A stretch of DNA of 64,000 nt from Sphingobacterium paucimobilis HER1398 (GCF_000416985.1 NZ_ATDL01000012.1:62001-126000), one strand, 5' to 3'; shown: positions 1-9,976, counted from the stretch's first letter. Notes: generated by a model not told the origin, from the letters alone. Made by a program: numbers and translations.

Positions 1-1063
1 ATTCAATTATTGATAATACGTCTTTGATATCTTGATTTCTAGACATCCGAATCGTATAATTTTTGTCTTCCCAATCACGCCCTACATAGTCGATCTCTGC
101 ATTGTACCATCTTGCTAAAGAGGCCATGATTTCTTTAATGTTGCGATCTTTAAATATAAAGTAGTTGTCCTTCCATGCAATTTCAGTCTCGATATCAAAT
201 GGAGAAATAGCGATATCACCTGGATGTATCTTGGCCTTCTGTCCCGGTTTGATTTTAGAATTGACAGAAGGGGTCTTAATCTCGACGCTTCCTTCGATCA
301 GTGCGACAGAAGCAATGTCATCATAAGCAGATAGGTTAAATGAGGTGCCTAGAACCTGAATATCAAAACCTTTAGCTTGAACAATAAAAGGCTTGTTCTC
401 ATCCTTGCTCACCTCAAAATACACCTCGCCTTGAGCTTTCACGATACGTTTTCCATTTTGAAAAGCAGATGGAAAAGTCAATGTACTACCTGCGTTAAGC
501 CAGGCCTTGGTACCATCGGCCAGCACAATGCTGTATTTACCTCCCATTGGCGTAGTTAATGTATTCCACTCCGCAGTTGCCTGTTCCTCATCCATAGCTT
601 GATATGCATATTCCAACTCTCCCTCTGCGTTTCTCGAAATAATGACTCCTGATTTTTCATAAGCTTCTCCTTCTGTAAGGCCAGTAAGATCAAACCGAGT
701 ACCGTCCCCCAGTTCCAAAACAGCCACATCTCCTCCTGGAGTCAAAACATCTTTTGGCAGGGAGATTTGTTCCTTATTATCAAAAAAACTCCAGCCCCAG
801 AAACCCAAAAAGCCAACAATGGCTACAGCAGCGGCGTATCTAACTACCACTTTAAAATTGATAGTCTTACGTGCTCCCATTTTTGATTCTACACCAGCAA
901 GGATATTAGATTTCCTTTCCTCTTTGTTTCCTAACCTGGTCTCATCCCATTCTTGAGAGTCAAAAGCTTCGAAAAAATGTTGGTTTACAATATCTTCCTC
1001 CTCGGGTGTATTTTCATTCCTCAGGACATTCTTGATATAATGTAATAGGGGTTTTCTTTTCAC
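1..1063 (-). CDS. FecR-family anti-sigma factor, C-terminus off the left edge
   Basis: The translation reads as a FecR-type transmembrane anti-sigma factor. It has an N-terminal cytoplasmic part, one membrane segment (VVVRYAAAVAIVGFLGFWGW), and then the periplasmic FecR domain with TPMGGKYSIVLADGTKAWLN and the GEVYFEV motif typical of the family. The frame is open to the left edge, so the extreme C-terminus is missing. The start is a GTG at 1061-1063: an in-frame TAA lies one codon upstream and no ATG occurs in the first 50 codons. It follows the sigma gene at 1132-1695 by about 70 bp on the same strand, the usual sigma-then-FecR order. By family knowledge it holds the ECF sigma factor until a TonB-dependent transducer is loaded. 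That receptor is presumably encoded further left. Confidence 0.93.
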   Translation of the reverse strand, partial: MKRKPLLHYIKNVLRNENTPEEEDIVNQHFFEAFDSQEWDETRLGNKEERKSNILAGVESKMGARKTINFKVVVRYAAAVAIVGFLGFWGWSFFDNKEQISLPKDVLTPGGDVAVLELGDGTRFDLTGLTEGEAYEKSGVIISRNAEGELEYAYQAMDEEQATAEWNTLTTPMGGKYSIVLADGTKAWLNAGSTLTFPSAFQNGKRIVKAQGEVYFEVSKDENKPFIVQAKGFDIQVLGTSFNLSAYDDIASVALIEGSVEIKTPSVNSKIKPGQKAKIHPGDIAISPFDIETEIAWKDNYFIFKDRNIKEIMASLARWYNAEIDYVGRDWEDKNYTIRMSRNQDIKDVLSIIE

Positions 1064-1131
1064 TTCTTAATAGCTTATTTATACAGGAGAGTCCGTATCC
1101 CCTATCATCCCCTAAAGCAATTGTGAAAAAA

Positions 1132-1695
1132 TTAGAAAAAAAGCAAAAATAATGTTTTACCAATACCGCTGCGAATACGCCGAAGGGCAATAGTCAGCTG
1201 GTTTTCAACTGTTTTCGTGGAAATACTTAATTTATCAGCAATATCTTTATGACTAAGGTGTTGCTCCCTACTGAGAAGGTATACCTCACGACATCGCTCA
1301 GGCAGCCCTTCTACGATGTCTTCAACACATCTCAACAGTTCTTTATAGGCCAACATGTTATGGGGATCATATCGTTCTATATCCACCATTTCTTTGTCTC
1401 TATGGAGACTCCCCCGCTGCAATTGGATTTTCACCTGACGGTATACACCGTATCGCGTAGAAGCAAATAGGTACGCTTTCAGAGAATGGTTCATATCAAG
1501 GCCATCCCTGTTATTCCATATCCGGATAAAAATATCCTGTACAATATCCTCACACAACAACAAATCATCAAGCGCAGTGGCTGCCATTTTATACATTCCT
1601 TCCCAATAACGATCAATAATAGCTTTCAAAGCCCGTTCTTCGCCGTGCTTTAGAAAAACCAATAACTGGTCGTCGGAATAATCGGAAAAAGACAT
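1132..1695 (-). CDS. ECF RNA polymerase sigma-70 factor (Bacteroidetes expansion type)
   Basis: A 187-residue ECF sigma factor. Region 2 is near residues 20-90 (AIIDRYWEGMYKMA, CEDIVQDIFIRIWNNR). Region 4 is at about 125-180 (GLPERCREVYLLSREQHLSHKDIADKLSISTKTVENQL), a normal helix-turn-helix. The length matches the family. It is followed on the same strand by a FecR-type anti-sigma gene, so the pair should control a SusC/D locus to the left of the window. The ATG at 1695 is kept because region 2 begins soon after it. The role is inferred from family and context; the target promoter is not visible here. Confidence 0.95.
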   Translation of the reverse strand: MSFSDYSDDQLLVFLKHGEERALKAIIDRYWEGMYKMAATALDDLLLCEDIVQDIFIRIWNNRDGLDMNHSLKAYLFASTRYGVYRQVKIQLQRGSLHRDKEMVDIERYDPHNMLAYKELLRCVEDIVEGLPERCREVYLLSREQHLSHKDIADKLSISTKTVENQLTIALRRIRSGIGKTLFLLFF

Positions 1696-1788
1696 ATTAA
1701 CTAGCTTGCTATGGTATAAAATGGTTAACTGAAAGGAAAGGTAGCAGTTTAAACGTAAAAAGAAAAATAATTATCAAACTATACAAAA

Positions 1789-1820
1789 AGCCACAAATAG
1801 ACATACCGTCTATTGTGGCT
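1789..1820 (-). terminator. Rho-independent terminator of the fructan operon
   Basis: AGCCACAAATAGAC (1789-1802) pairs with GTCTATTGTGGCT (1808-1820) with one bulged A. Read on the minus strand it is followed by TTTTTG. It lies directly after the last gene of the fructan locus (stop at 1842). Confidence 0.8.
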
Positions 1821-1841
1821 CTTCTAAACACTTATTTTCAA

Positions 1842-3470
1842 CTATTTGTAAACAGACTTCATGTCATATGTCTCTAAGGAAATAATTTCTGCATCCTTAC
1901 CGTGGGACTTTACAAAAACATGATCGCTATTTTTTAATGTAGGATATGTCCCGATAGAAACACACTGTCTATCATTTACAAAAACCTCCACTATACTTTT
2001 ATCAATGAATATCCGCAGTTCAACCGCTTCGTCTTTATCGATAAATACATTAGCCGTTTCCGTTACCCGTGGCGTGACATCGTCTGCTAAAGAGCCGTTG
2101 GAATTATCCAAGGCAATAGAACTAAAACGGCCTCTTCCATTCTTAATATCTCTTTCGGGAAATCCACCATTTTTATAGAACATAATCCGAGTATACTCCT
2201 TTTTATCAGGAGAAGACAATACATTAAGCTCAATAAAATTAGATTTTTTCATATCCACCTTCATTACAATTTCTTTGGCAGAACCTGTTCCTTGTTTCAT
2301 TTCAACAAATTCATTCGCTGGCAAATTAATACCGGATGCTGTCTGCTTATTATAGCGCAAGGACTGTAGAGCTTCTACTGGTCGTTGATTTAATTTTCCT
2401 TTATCATCCAACGACAATACCCTTGGCAAAGTCATCGCCTGGATCAGGTTCCCTTCATGGATTCTTTTCCCAGAATTCATATTAAAAAGAACGACCACAT
2501 CACCATTTTGATCAGGATATGCTGACGGCGCATGCACCCCGCCAAATCCTACAGGCCCATGATTGAAATGCCCTCCGTCCGTTACGACAAATTTATGTCG
2601 CTTAGTATCATAATCCCCTATCAGATACTTACCTCCCGTCATATGACTAAAGTGAAGAAAAACATACTTTCCTGATTTGCCAATAGGCATAAAATAAGGA
2701 CAAGCACCATCATCACCGACAAAGGAATACATATCATTTTCGATAAATTCGTGCATATACTCCCAACTATTCAGATCGTGTGAGCGAAACAAAAAGTTTG
2801 CACGGATATTCTTACCACCTGGACCATCTGGTCGTGTACCAGCCAACACCGTATAGTATACCCCATCTTGTTTCCATATATTGGGATCAAAGACGTTGTA
2901 AGGAAGCTTTTCTCCAGGCTTTGGCATAGCAATAACTGGACTTTGAGGAGTTTTATCCCAATTCAACAGTAATGGGTCTGAAGAGATTGCCACCATCGTA
3001 CCTGCCTTAGTTCCATGGTACATCGCAATCACACGGTCTTTCTCAACGAAAGTCGCTCCTGAATAAACCTTCTCCTCTGGGTCTGGATATATAGCATAAG
3101 GTAAGTCTTTCCAGTGTACCAGGTCTTTACTGACAGCATGCCCCCAGTGCTGCCTTGGGTCTTCAGGCGGATAAGCTTGGTAAAATAAGTGCCAGTTGCC
3201 GTTCCAATAGCTTAATCCGTTGGGATCATTCAGCTTACCCTCTGGATTAATGTAATGGAAGGTTGGCCTTAACGCATTCGCTTCTTGTGCGCTCCTCGCC
3301 GCAGCAAACCTCTTCATGAGTGGATTATCTGTCAACTGTTTATCGTCTAAACTTTTCACCCCTTCGAATCTGAAATAAGGAACTTTAGATTTCAGCTTAT
3401 CTTGCGCCGTGCCTGTAAAAGCTATTCCCATCATGGAAAGAGCTAATAAAAATAGTTTTCTCTTCATCAT
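1842..3470 (-). CDS. Exported glycoside hydrolase family 32 protein with altered active site
   Basis: A 542-residue GH32 protein with a signal peptide (cleavage near TGTAQ). The five-blade propeller starts with the nucleophile motif LNDPNG (D82), followed by HWGHAVSKDLVHW. The beta-sandwich C-terminus contains KSIVEVFVNDRQ. Two hallmark motifs differ from canonical levanases and invertases. RDP is replaced by FDP (D195 kept, Arg lost). The EC motif that carries the general acid/base is GACPYF, so the expected Glu is Ala256. It may belong to a divergent GH32 subgroup with another acid residue, or be a binding-only protein. It abuts the SusD stop codon with no gap and is the last gene of the fructan operon. 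The second GH32 at 8.5-10 kb has the full catalytic set. Confidence 0.9.
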   Translation of the reverse strand: MMKRKLFLLALSMMGIAFTGTAQDKLKSKVPYFRFEGVKSLDDKQLTDNPLMKRFAAARSAQEANALRPTFHYINPEGKLNDPNGLSYWNGNWHLFYQAYPPEDPRQHWGHAVSKDLVHWKDLPYAIYPDPEEKVYSGATFVEKDRVIAMYHGTKAGTMVAISSDPLLLNWDKTPQSPVIAMPKPGEKLPYNVFDPNIWKQDGVYYTVLAGTRPDGPGGKNIRANFLFRSHDLNSWEYMHEFIENDMYSFVGDDGACPYFMPIGKSGKYVFLHFSHMTGGKYLIGDYDTKRHKFVVTDGGHFNHGPVGFGGVHAPSAYPDQNGDVVVLFNMNSGKRIHEGNLIQAMTLPRVLSLDDKGKLNQRPVEALQSLRYNKQTASGINLPANEFVEMKQGTGSAKEIVMKVDMKKSNFIELNVLSSPDKKEYTRIMFYKNGGFPERDIKNGRGRFSSIALDNSNGSLADDVTPRVTETANVFIDKDEAVELRIFIDKSIVEVFVNDRQCVSIGTYPTLKNSDHVFVKSHGKDAEIISLETYDMKSVYK

Positions 3471-5171
3471 CTACTTATAGTTTACATTTTGTATATACAG
3501 GTTCTTACTCCAATTGATCTGTGCCTGTGGTATAGGAAGATACTCGTGCATTTTCGCCGTAAACTTACTTTGTTCATTATACAAATTAGGCATTCTTACT
3601 TTCTCTTTCTCAAAATAGCTATTCATCGTCTCCGCAGCAATGCCCCATCGTACTAAGTCGAAGAATCTTGAATTCTCCATCGCCATCTCTACTCTTCTCT
3701 CGTAACGTAATGCTTTTATTGCATTCTCTTTCGTCAATATGAAATTTGTTCCAGTTTGATAGGGTTGTACGTTATAATTCAATCGATAGTTTGTATTCTC
3801 ATCCTTCAGTAGCGCTTTGCTATCGTTCGCCCGAACGCGGAGCAAATTAATCAAATCTATCCCTTCCTGCAATCGATCCAGCTCAATCAAAGCCTCTGCC
3901 CTAAACAGCATAACGTCTGCAAAGCGCATCTCTATTCTATTTTTACTATTGCCACGAAACGAGCCGTCTATCTTATAGCAGTCGCAATCTCTTGATACAT
4001 TTTCTTTCAGCGAATGGAAATATCCATATACGGCTGGAACCCGACTCCAGCTATTCGTATATATTTCATTCTGATTATACTTCCATGGCATTCCTGGGCG
4101 TGCGACTGTATGATCCAGTCTAGGATCGAAGGTATCTGTCGTAAAACTATACAACGAATTATTAAAGTCATCCCATGATGGTGTTCCGTCAGCTTTTGTC
4201 TTAAAAGCATTTACAAGATTATGTGAAGGTTTATGAAAATCACAACATCCCATTCCCTGAGGTGCTGTTACATAATAGCCTTTATCCGTTCTTCCTGCTG
4301 TCCCTACACCATCATCAGTAGAAAACTGAACAGCAAAAATAGATTCTTTACCGTTCTCGGATTCATACAAGAAGTTACGGGCGTAATCGCTTTCCAAACC
4401 ATAAGTCGAACTCATAATAGGTTCTGTCGCGTCAACAACCTCCTGCAATAATGCTTTATTGATCTCGATCACTTGATGATTATCATCTTGAACATAGGCT
4501 TGATACAACCTCGTCTTCGCATAATAGGCATATGCTGCGTACTTGTTCGCTCGACCTATTTGATTCTGTTGTGGAGGCAGCAGATCGATCGATTTTTTAA
4601 AATCCGTAGCGATAAGATCCCACAGCTCTTGATCTGTATACTCTCTATTGGATACTTTCTCATAATCATCTACAGCAGTATCATCTGTAATATAAGGTAT
4701 ATATTTAAACAGCATCTTTAACTTAAGATACCAGTAGCCACGGATAAAATACATTTCTCCCAAACGGGAATTGTAGCTATTATCTACAGTAGGATCCAAT
4801 TTCTTCAAAGCCTTGATGGCTTCATTTGAGCGTCTTATACCTACATAGATTCTAAACCAAAGGCCATCGATAGCGCTATTGTTCAATAATAACAACTGTG
4901 GATTTTCCAACTGATTATAATTGCCGACGTCTGTAAGGTTATTTCCTCCTTTATACGAGTCGTCGGAACGCACATTGCCATAGGGCCACAAACTGAATGG
5001 GTAATTGTAGTGGTCATTACCTAAGCTGGAATATGCCGCTATCACTAGTGCATCAGCATCTTTGAATGTAGTGATCTGATCCGGACTCAAAACGCCTTGC
5101 GCAGGGATATCAAGTTCTTGCCTACAGGCGATGAACAGTAAACAAAAAAACAAATATTTAACACTTTTCAT
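3471..5171 (-). CDS. SusD/RagB-family glycan-binding lipoprotein (fructan locus)
   Basis: A 566-residue SusD-like protein. The signal peptide ends in a lipobox with Cys16 (LLFIAC), so it should be an outer-surface lipoprotein. The TPR-rich N-terminal half contains LGEMYFIRGYWYLKL, and the C-terminal half has the SusD signatures RFADVMLFRAEALIEL and ALRYERRVEMAMENSRFFDLVRWG. It starts 4 bp after the SusC stop. By family knowledge it forms the lid of the SusC transporter and binds the oligosaccharide. The two GH32 genes and the fructokinase point to a fructan ligand (levan or inulin type), which the sequence alone cannot settle. Confidence 0.95.
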   Translation of the reverse strand: MKSVKYLFFCLLFIACRQELDIPAQGVLSPDQITTFKDADALVIAAYSSLGNDHYNYPFSLWPYGNVRSDDSYKGGNNLTDVGNYNQLENPQLLLLNNSAIDGLWFRIYVGIRRSNEAIKALKKLDPTVDNSYNSRLGEMYFIRGYWYLKLKMLFKYIPYITDDTAVDDYEKVSNREYTDQELWDLIATDFKKSIDLLPPQQNQIGRANKYAAYAYYAKTRLYQAYVQDDNHQVIEINKALLQEVVDATEPIMSSTYGLESDYARNFLYESENGKESIFAVQFSTDDGVGTAGRTDKGYYVTAPQGMGCCDFHKPSHNLVNAFKTKADGTPSWDDFNNSLYSFTTDTFDPRLDHTVARPGMPWKYNQNEIYTNSWSRVPAVYGYFHSLKENVSRDCDCYKIDGSFRGNSKNRIEMRFADVMLFRAEALIELDRLQEGIDLINLLRVRANDSKALLKDENTNYRLNYNVQPYQTGTNFILTKENAIKALRYERRVEMAMENSRFFDLVRWGIAAETMNSYFEKEKVRMPNLYNEQSKFTAKMHEYLPIPQAQINWSKNLYIQNVNYK

Positions 5172-5175
5172 AAGT

Positions 5176-8100
5176 CTAAAATTTAAGGTTAACGCCTCCC
5201 GTAATTACTAGAGGATTGGGATATCCCAAAGCAGGTGATTCTGGATCCATACCGGTAAAAGAGCTGTTCTTATAAAGAATACCCAAGTTGTCACCGTTTA
5301 CATAAAAACGAACAGACTTTAAGCTATACTTTCCTATTGTCAGGTTTTTTTGAAGCGTATACCCCAATTGCATATTCCGAAGTTTCATATAGGATCCATT
5401 CTCGATCAAGTACGTTGACATTCTTCCTTCATCGTTTCTATTTAACATAGAGACAGCCGGAATAGTCGAATTCGAATTTTCAGGTGACCATGCGTCTAAT
5501 AGCCTTTTCCCTTTATTAGAATTGGTATTAGTCACCGCCCAAAAATCTGTCCATATCTTAGTTTCATTATGAATATCAATTCCACTTATCCCCTGCAAAA
5601 ACAGAGAAAAATCAAAATTACCATAGTTTACACCGAGGTTAAAACCATATGTAAAATCCGGAAGCGGAACTCCTATCCAGGTACGGTCATAGTCGTTGAT
5701 GATACCGTCATTATTCAAATCTTTGTATCGTATTCTGCCAACACCTTTACCATTCTGCGTCCCGTGATTAGAAACTTCATCTTCATTTTGGAAGATACCA
5801 TCGGCTACATAACCATAAAAAGATCCCAGTGTTCTTCCAAGAATATTTTGGTCTATACGTGCATCACCACCATACGAATTAATGACCTCCACAGGAAGTT
5901 TTGTCACTTTGTTCTTGACGAAATCGATGTTAAAGCTGCTATTTATAGTCAGCTTATCATTCACCACGGTTCTATTTCCCAGTGCTAATTCTAATCCCTT
6001 ATTTTGCAAGGAAGCACCATTAAGCCAACGTCCGCCTCCTTCTCCTAATACCGCTAGATATCCTGGCTTCAACAAAATATCCTTCGTGTCCTTAATGTAG
6101 TAATCTATCGAACCAAATAACATTTGATTGCGAAGCGAAAAGTCCAATCCTATATTAGATTGGGTTGTCGATTCCCATCTCAAATTTCGATTTCCGGTCT
6201 GTGTCTGCACATAACCACTTGGCAATGTACCAGAACCTGCCCCAGTGATATCGTAGGAAGTGGTGTTATAATTAACCGAATATATATCAAAGATGGCATG
6301 GTCATCGATTTCTTGATTACCTGTTATCCCCCATCCATAACGCAGTTTCAATTCGTCGAACAGATTAAGCTTTTTCATAAAGCCCTCTTCACTGATTCTC
6401 CAACCGACCGAGAAAGCGGGGAATGTTCCGAACTTATTATTCTCACCAAATCGCGACGAACCATCATGTCGGATAGTCACAGAAGCCATGTACCTATCAT
6501 TAAAAACATAATTTACCTTGCCAAAATAAGAAAGCAGAGAATAGCGTAAGCCACTCCCGCCATTATCTTTGAGACCGGTACCAGCATCAAGGTACATAAA
6601 TTCAGGGTTGACATTGACATAGTCTTCACGGGAGCCAAAGAAAGTAGAGTATCTGCTCTTAAATAGTTCCATGCCCACTAAAGCGTCCAAACTGTGTACA
6701 TCTGCAAATTTTTTAGTAAAATTTAATGTATTGGACCATGTTGTTTTTAGATCATGCCATTGACGGGTATTGACTTTATTGAGTGGATTTACCAAATATC
6801 CGGAAGTATAGGCCTTCTGCCAATTACGAATATAATCTTGACCGTAGTCAATACCAAAATTGGTTCGGAACACTAAAGGCTTGATCACATTCATCTCTGC
6901 AAACACATTTCCAAACATGCGGATATAATGATCCCTATTCTGTTTATTGTCTTCTATTATTCTCGCCGGATTATGTCTATCATTCATACTGCCGTAAGGT
7001 CCACCCCAGCCGATTCCATCTACCGTATGTACTGGAATCATAGGCGCAGCCTGTATGGACTCATTGATAGGCACAGAGCCTCCTTCATTAAGATAGGTTA
7101 TACTAAAATTCTCTCCCACCTTAATAGCATTATCAAGGAGATTATAATCCGAGTTAAAACGAAGAGATGTCCTTGAAAAGCTACTTTTCTTGACCAAACC
7201 ATCATTTGCAAAATAGCCAAGGCTGAATAGTGACGAACCGGTTTCTGATCCTCGAGATACACTTGCATCATAATTCTGCGTCAAACCGGTTTGTGTGATC
7301 TCATCAAACCAATCCGTATCTGCAGTCCTCATCGTCTCTTCGGGATCTAGAAATTCCTTTATCTGCAGATTATCTAAAACGTAATTTGTTCCCTCTTTGT
7401 GATAAGTAAACTGAAAAGGGAGGTTTAAGGCGTTAGGATCGGCCCCATTCGAAGTCTGTGCTTTAAACAACGTCTCCGCATATTCTTGTGTATTGAGCAT
7501 TTTCATTTTACTCGTGTACTTAGAAGCTGCCACATAAGAATTAGCATCAACTTGAGTAACGCCCTTCTTTCCCCTCTTGGTAGTGATGATAATGACCCCA
7601 TTAGCGGCTCTTGATCCATAGATACTTGCCGCACTGGCATCTTTCAGCACCTGCATGCTTTCGATGTCGAGTTGATTTATACTATGCAACCCGACTTTTG
7701 AAGGGACACCATCTATGATATATAGTGGATTGTTATCATTTAAGGTTCCGATCCCTCTGATCCTTACGGTCGCCGCCCCGCGTGGAGAACCATTGGATGT
7801 AATATACACACCAGGAACTTTGCCCTGAAGAGATTTCATTGCGTTTCCAGTCGATTGTTGATTCAAATCTTTCATGTCTACGACATGCACAGCGCCTGTT
7901 ATATCTTTCTTACGCTCTGATTTGTAACCTGTCACAACGACATCTTCTATAGTCTGTAGGTCTTCTTCCATATCAAGTGTCAAAAACTGCTCTGTTGACA
8001 CCTTGATCTCCTTAGGAAGATATCCGACAGATTTAAAGACCAGAACAGTCCCAATTTCTATCTCCACCTTAAATGTACCGTCTATAGTTGTAGCACCCAA

Positions 8101-8400
8101 GCTTTGCCCTGAACTCTTGACCGTAATACTTACTCCGGTTAGAGGCGATTTGTCAACCTCCCGCAGTACTTTACCACTGATTTTTATCTTTTTTTGCGTT
8201 ACAGGGTTATGTTCAATGGGAGCTTCGTATGCTTTCCAAAAGGTATTGGCAGCATATGTGTGATTTCCCAAGACCATCAAAAGAGGAAGAAATATCCCCT
8301 TGCTAAAGGAGCGATTCTTCGATGACTTAATAGAGGAGCCTCCCTTAGGACTACGCAATAGGTGTCCTGTAGGCATAAAATGCTTTTTAATTTTTATCAT
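5176..8400 (-). CDS. SusC/RagA-family TonB-linked outer-membrane transporter (fructan locus)
   Basis: A 1074-residue SusC-like receptor. After a long leader (about 50 residues, ending near NHTYAAN) comes a carboxypeptidase-D regulatory-like domain (about 70-150), a TonB box region and plug (GAVHVVDMKDL to GVIIITTKRGKKG, about 165-280), and a 22-strand barrel to the C-terminal Phe. There is no N-terminal STN domain, unlike the other two SusC proteins in the window. That fits a locus controlled by the divergent HTCS-like sensor rather than by sigma/FecR. It is separated from the upstream GH32 gene by a strong intercistronic hairpin. Its role is to import fructo-oligosaccharides, inferred from the operon. 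Confidence 0.95.
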   Translation of the reverse strand: MIKIKKHFMPTGHLLRSPKGGSSIKSSKNRSFSKGIFLPLLMVLGNHTYAANTFWKAYEAPIEHNPVTQKKIKISGKVLREVDKSPLTGVSITVKSSGQSLGATTIDGTFKVEIEIGTVLVFKSVGYLPKEIKVSTEQFLTLDMEEDLQTIEDVVVTGYKSERKKDITGAVHVVDMKDLNQQSTGNAMKSLQGKVPGVYITSNGSPRGAATVRIRGIGTLNDNNPLYIIDGVPSKVGLHSINQLDIESMQVLKDASAASIYGSRAANGVIIITTKRGKKGVTQVDANSYVAASKYTSKMKMLNTQEYAETLFKAQTSNGADPNALNLPFQFTYHKEGTNYVLDNLQIKEFLDPEETMRTADTDWFDEITQTGLTQNYDASVSRGSETGSSLFSLGYFANDGLVKKSSFSRTSLRFNSDYNLLDNAIKVGENFSITYLNEGGSVPINESIQAAPMIPVHTVDGIGWGGPYGSMNDRHNPARIIEDNKQNRDHYIRMFGNVFAEMNVIKPLVFRTNFGIDYGQDYIRNWQKAYTSGYLVNPLNKVNTRQWHDLKTTWSNTLNFTKKFADVHSLDALVGMELFKSRYSTFFGSREDYVNVNPEFMYLDAGTGLKDNGGSGLRYSLLSYFGKVNYVFNDRYMASVTIRHDGSSRFGENNKFGTFPAFSVGWRISEEGFMKKLNLFDELKLRYGWGITGNQEIDDHAIFDIYSVNYNTTSYDITGAGSGTLPSGYVQTQTGNRNLRWESTTQSNIGLDFSLRNQMLFGSIDYYIKDTKDILLKPGYLAVLGEGGGRWLNGASLQNKGLELALGNRTVVNDKLTINSSFNIDFVKNKVTKLPVEVINSYGGDARIDQNILGRTLGSFYGYVADGIFQNEDEVSNHGTQNGKGVGRIRYKDLNNDGIINDYDRTWIGVPLPDFTYGFNLGVNYGNFDFSLFLQGISGIDIHNETKIWTDFWAVTNTNSNKGKRLLDAWSPENSNSTIPAVSMLNRNDEGRMSTYLIENGSYMKLRNMQLGYTLQKNLTIGKYSLKSVRFYVNGDNLGILYKNSSFTGMDPESPALGYPNPLVITGGVNLKF

Positions 8401-8424
8401 AATACAGGCATTTAAAATTATAAC

Positions 8425-8467
8425 GTCTTCCTCCTTATCCTTATGGAATCAGGATAAAGAGGAAGAC
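8425..8467 (-). other. Intercistronic hairpin between GH32 and susC-like genes
   Basis: GTCTTCCTC (8425-8433) pairs with GAGGAAGAC (8459-8467), and after a 1x1 mismatch TTATCCT (8435-8441) pairs with AGGATAA (8451-8457). The loop is 9 nt. There is no run of T after it on the minus strand, so it looks like a processing or mRNA-stabilising structure rather than a terminator. It could raise SusC/D levels relative to the catabolic genes upstream. Confidence 0.6.
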
Positions 8468-8477
8468 TAAAAATTGA

Positions 8478-9956
8478 TTACTTTACATATCGATAAAGAT
8501 TCATATTTCCTGGATTGATAGAAAAGCTAGTCTTCACGCTATCAAAATCAGCCTCATTGAAAAATACAGAGGTAATGGTGACCAATCCTTCATTCACAAA
8601 GACTTCTGCAGAAGTTTTATCCAGATAGATATCCAGGTTACACCTGCCGTCACCTATTGGACTTTCAGCCAACATCTTTTTCGCAAAGTCTTTATGAAAG
8701 CTAATCAACCCACCTTCCGATCTATTCAGCGCAAAATACCCAGATTTCTTACTGTAGTGTAGGCTCAAAGCCTCGCCAATTGAATTTTCAAAGACTACCC
8801 TAAAATCCTCACTTAGGTCAACTCCCTTGAAGCTCAATTTCAAGGCGTTATTAAATCCTTTGATATCTAGACTATGAGTAGACCTTAAACGATTTGCTTC
8901 TGCCTTTAGATTTTTTTGATAACCTGCTATAGGGAAGCTTGTCAGATAGTTTTTACCCTGTACCTCAACAATTTTTAAATCCCGCACCGTAGTCATTGCA
9001 CTTCTCCATTTTTCAGTTGGCACCGCATTGGCATACAACCAATTGCTCATCCATCCTATAAATAAGTGTTTATTTCCGACATTACTCCAAGTTACCCCCG
9101 CATAATTGTCTGTACCCCAATCCAGCCATCGTGTTTCCTTATCATGAGGCTTAAAAGTCGTTCCATCAAAATCACCTAGAAAATACTGAGTTCCACTGCC
9201 GCCGTTAGGTCCTCCTGGGTTAACACTAACAATGAGCACCCACACATCTTTTGTTCCCGATTTCATGCTAATTAAATCTGGGCATTCCCAGACTCCGCCA
9301 TGCGCACCATAACCTTCTCCAAAATCACTCAGCTTATCCCATTTTTTTAGATCTTTGGAACCATAAAAACCTATTTTCTGTCCTTCTGTTATACTCATTA
9401 TCCAGGTTTTACTAGCCTCGTGCCAGATAACCTTCGGATCTCTGAACGCTTTAATTCCAGGGTTGTCAAGTACGGGGTTATTCGCATACTTTGCCCAAGT
9501 GCGTCCGTTATCGGTACTGTAAGCCAAGCTTTGCGTTTGGAAACGCTTACGTTTTCCGTCTTCCTGTGTTTCATAGTTGGAGGTATAAAAAGCGATCATA
9601 GCATTCTTTCCAAACCCGGCTACATTGTCTTTGTCTATAATAGCACTTCCCGAAAAGATAGTTCCTAGTGAGTCCGGATATAGCGCTATTTCTCGATGCT
9701 CCCAATCAACAAGATCCTTGCTCACTGCATGTCCCCAGTGCATAGGACCCCATTTCGAACTATTGGGATTATGTTGATAGAAGAGATGATACAAACCTTC
9801 GTGATACACCATGCCATTGGGATCATTCATCCAATGCTGTTCGGGCGTAAAATGATATACAGGTCTGAATTTCTCGGGATTATCGGTCTGTGCACTCAAT
9901 CGAAGTGTGGCCAATAATAACAGCGCAGCTACTTTTATACTTTTCCTTTTCATCAT
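8478..9956 (-). CDS. Exported GH32 fructan hydrolase (levanase/inulinase/sucrase type)
   Basis: A 492-residue GH32 enzyme with a signal peptide ending near LRLSAQ. The catalytic residues are all present: nucleophile D45 in WMNDPNG, D173 in FRDPK, and acid/base E224 in WECPDL. The C-terminal beta-sandwich carries the usual EVFVNEG motif. The longest frame begins with TTG at 9959; the ATG at 9956 is preferred. It should release fructose from beta-fructans or sucrose in the periplasm or at the surface. It lies 20 bp after the fructokinase gene and precedes the SusC/D pair in the same operon. Linkage preference (beta-2,1 or beta-2,6) cannot be read from the sequence. Confidence 0.95.
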   Translation of the reverse strand: MMKRKSIKVAALLLLATLRLSAQTDNPEKFRPVYHFTPEQHWMNDPNGMVYHEGLYHLFYQHNPNSSKWGPMHWGHAVSKDLVDWEHREIALYPDSLGTIFSGSAIIDKDNVAGFGKNAMIAFYTSNYETQEDGKRKRFQTQSLAYSTDNGRTWAKYANNPVLDNPGIKAFRDPKVIWHEASKTWIMSITEGQKIGFYGSKDLKKWDKLSDFGEGYGAHGGVWECPDLISMKSGTKDVWVLIVSVNPGGPNGGSGTQYFLGDFDGTTFKPHDKETRWLDWGTDNYAGVTWSNVGNKHLFIGWMSNWLYANAVPTEKWRSAMTTVRDLKIVEVQGKNYLTSFPIAGYQKNLKAEANRLRSTHSLDIKGFNNALKLSFKGVDLSEDFRVVFENSIGEALSLHYSKKSGYFALNRSEGGLISFHKDFAKKMLAESPIGDGRCNLDIYLDKTSAEVFVNEGLVTITSVFFNEADFDSVKTSFSINPGNMNLYRYVK

Positions 9957-9976
9957 CAATTTATGTTATAACTTTA

